This document shows, piece by piece, positions 63,110-64,000 of a stretch of DNA of 64,000 nucleotides. The stretch is from Climacteris rufus (taxonomy: Eukaryota; Chordata; Aves; Passeriformes; Climacteridae), in contig VZRZ01002239.1 in assembly GCA_013398175.1 (NCBI GenBank), positions 275,677 to 339,676 on the forward strand. The letters run 5' to 3'. Numbering within the stretch: the first letter of the stretch is position 1; every line of letters begins with the position of its first letter. A program made the translations under genes and the position numbers. The notes under the pieces are model-generated. The model was not told where the DNA came from. It did no database searches and saw only the letters and a list, made by a program, of their open reading frames with translations.

Positions 63110-63260
63110 GCATGTACAGTGGATCCAGCACCAACCACAACGGCCCCTCCCCAGCTGTGCTGCCGCCTCCTCATGACATCCCCTCCAGGCACCTTCCCCT
63201 GGACTCTGCCCTGTCCAGCCCTCACCACCACCAGTCGCCGCTGGACAGTGCCAGGGAAGG
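63110..63260 (+). CDS. GLIS1: GLIS1 exon: start of the Pro/Ser/His-rich C-terminal region
   Basis: The 151-nt exon completes the split glycine codon (G/GC) and reads MYSGSSTNHNGPSPAVLPPP, then HDIPSRHLPLDSALSSPHHH and QSPLDSAREG. The order of motifs (LPP-HD-PSRH-PLD, then HHH-SPL, then R-D/E-G) matches human GLIS1 from memory, with substitutions. In GLIS proteins this C-terminal half carries transcriptional activation activity and is mostly disordered. The remainder lies beyond the window. The donor is chosen as GTATGT at 63261, leaving phase 2 (GG/). A second good donor, GTGAGT at 63265, would add one tyrosine codon and end in phase 0; only the next exon can decide. The frame upstream is open back to an ATG at 63028, which is probably chance. 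Confidence 0.9.
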
Positions 63261-64000
63261 GTATGTGAGTGATGTGCAACACGCTGGGCCTCTGTCTGCC
63301 ATGATAATTAATGATTAATTGCTTATTTTACTTTGCATGGATGCTGCTCAAAAGAAAGCTCCAGTCCGAACAAAGCAATTTTGTTTGTTTTAGAACCACG
63401 GAATAATTTTGTTTTCAAGGGACCTCAGAAGGTCATGTCATCCATCCCCTGTGCAAAGCAGGGCAAACTTGGACATCACTATCAGGTTGTTCAGGGCCTT
63501 GTCCTTGTCACAATGGGATTTTTTGATTCATAGCTTGCAATTACACTTAGATTTTAATTTTGTTTTTTAATTCTTCCTTGATGACTTCTCGTAGGTTTGG
63601 ATAAGCACAGAGAACTTCTCTCAGCTCAAATGAGAAACCTCTCAAAGGGTAAAACCCAAGCTATGACTCACTCAGGAATCAGGCAGTGTTTGCCTTAGTA
63701 AGACTCACTGAGTGTGTCAGTGTCAGAGCCATGGGCTTTCTCACTTCCTTGCTCTCTGATAAGGCTTTCTGTAATGCACCTCTCAGCAGCAGGCTTTAAC
63801 CAGCAAGATCCTAATCAGGGCAGAGTGTTTAATCCACTGAGTGTATGGAGTGCTCTGCTGCAGCATGGATACAGTTGCAGGGCTGCAGTGTGTGATATTG
63901 CTAAAGCACCGTTTGCTCAGGCTCTCATAACATCTTCTCAACAGTAAAGAATCTCTGTAAGCCACAAAATTCTGCTCTAACCTTTCTACTCAGATTTTTT
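63261..64000 (+). other. GLIS1: Start of the next GLIS1 intron
   Basis: It opens with GTATGTGAGTG. The coding frame would run on for 19 codons to a TAA at 63316-63318, so failure to splice would give a protein ending in GYVSDVQHAGPLSAMIIND, lacking the rest of the C-terminal domain. Apart from a CR1 fragment, the sequence to the window end is unique and non-coding. Confidence 0.85.
63391..63510 (-). mobile_element. CR1 LINE 3'-end fragment, old
   Basis: The + strand reads TAGAACCACGGAATAATTTT, then GGGACCTCAGAAGGTCATGT, then CCCCTGTGCAAAGCAGGGCA and CAGGTTGTTCAGGGCCTTGT. This is the reverse complement of a CR1 3' end of the subtype with 'CTGCTCAAAGCAGGGCCA'. It differs from the copy at 53632 and is more decayed, so it is probably an older subfamily. 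It begins about 130 bp after the exon at 63110-63260. Confidence 0.85.

Noticed and set aside
50603..63260. Assignment of the zinc-finger exons to GLIS3
   Set aside because: Fingers 3-4 cannot discriminate, but GCSKRY, SAKEQQVRKK, the VLSECL-QQLHTSSQ linker and HD-PSRH-PLD fit GLIS1 better than the GLIS3 sequence I recall.
1..64000. Prokaryotic or phage features such as operons, CRISPR arrays and attachment sites
   Set aside because: Split exons, GT/AG introns, microsatellites and CR1 elements show vertebrate nuclear DNA. No array of spaced direct repeats was seen.

Overview
This is eukaryotic nuclear DNA from a vertebrate, most probably a bird. Two things support that. The only recognisable gene is split into short exons with GT/AG introns that together encode Krüppel-type zinc fingers of the GLIS family. 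The recognisable interspersed repeats are CR1 LINE fragments, the dominant repeat of birds and also present in turtles and crocodilians. There are no operons, no prokaryotic signals and no CRISPR array. No RNA gene was recognised.

The gene is on the + strand and is best called GLIS1. Four consecutive coding exons are visible: 50603-50764 (most of zinc finger 3 and all of finger 4), 54491-54601 (finger 5 plus a basic tail), 57746-57878 (linker) and 63110-63260 (Pro/His/Ser-rich start of the C-terminal region). Their reading phases join without a break (0, 0, 1, 2), giving 185 codons plus 2 nt. The first cysteine of finger 3, fingers 1-2 and the N-terminus must lie upstream of the window, and the rest of the C-terminal domain downstream. 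The variable positions in finger 5, its tail and the linker resemble vertebrate GLIS1 more than GLIS3.

Positions 1-50602 look like one very long GLIS1 intron, or the 3' part of it. It is mostly unique, AT-rich sequence with scattered microsatellites, a roughly 280-bp CpG-dense patch at 20523-20806, a much smaller CpG cluster at 4322-4366, two clear hairpins and a few CR1 remnants. Two collinear CR1 pieces at 47695-48257 and 49325-49496 may be one element split by about 1 kb of other sequence. The three internal introns are 3,726, 3,144 and 5,231 bp. The first holds a good antisense CR1 ending about 365 bp upstream of the finger-5 exon. A further CR1 fragment lies just after the last visible exon.

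No novel gene system is evident. Most open frames elsewhere are chance frames in non-coding DNA or lie in CR1 copies. The observations most worth a second look are the intronic CpG patch (possible alternative promoter or enhancer), the small CpG cluster bounded by splice-like signals, candidate recursive splice sites in the long intron, the ambiguous donor of the last exon, and the possibly interrupted CR1.
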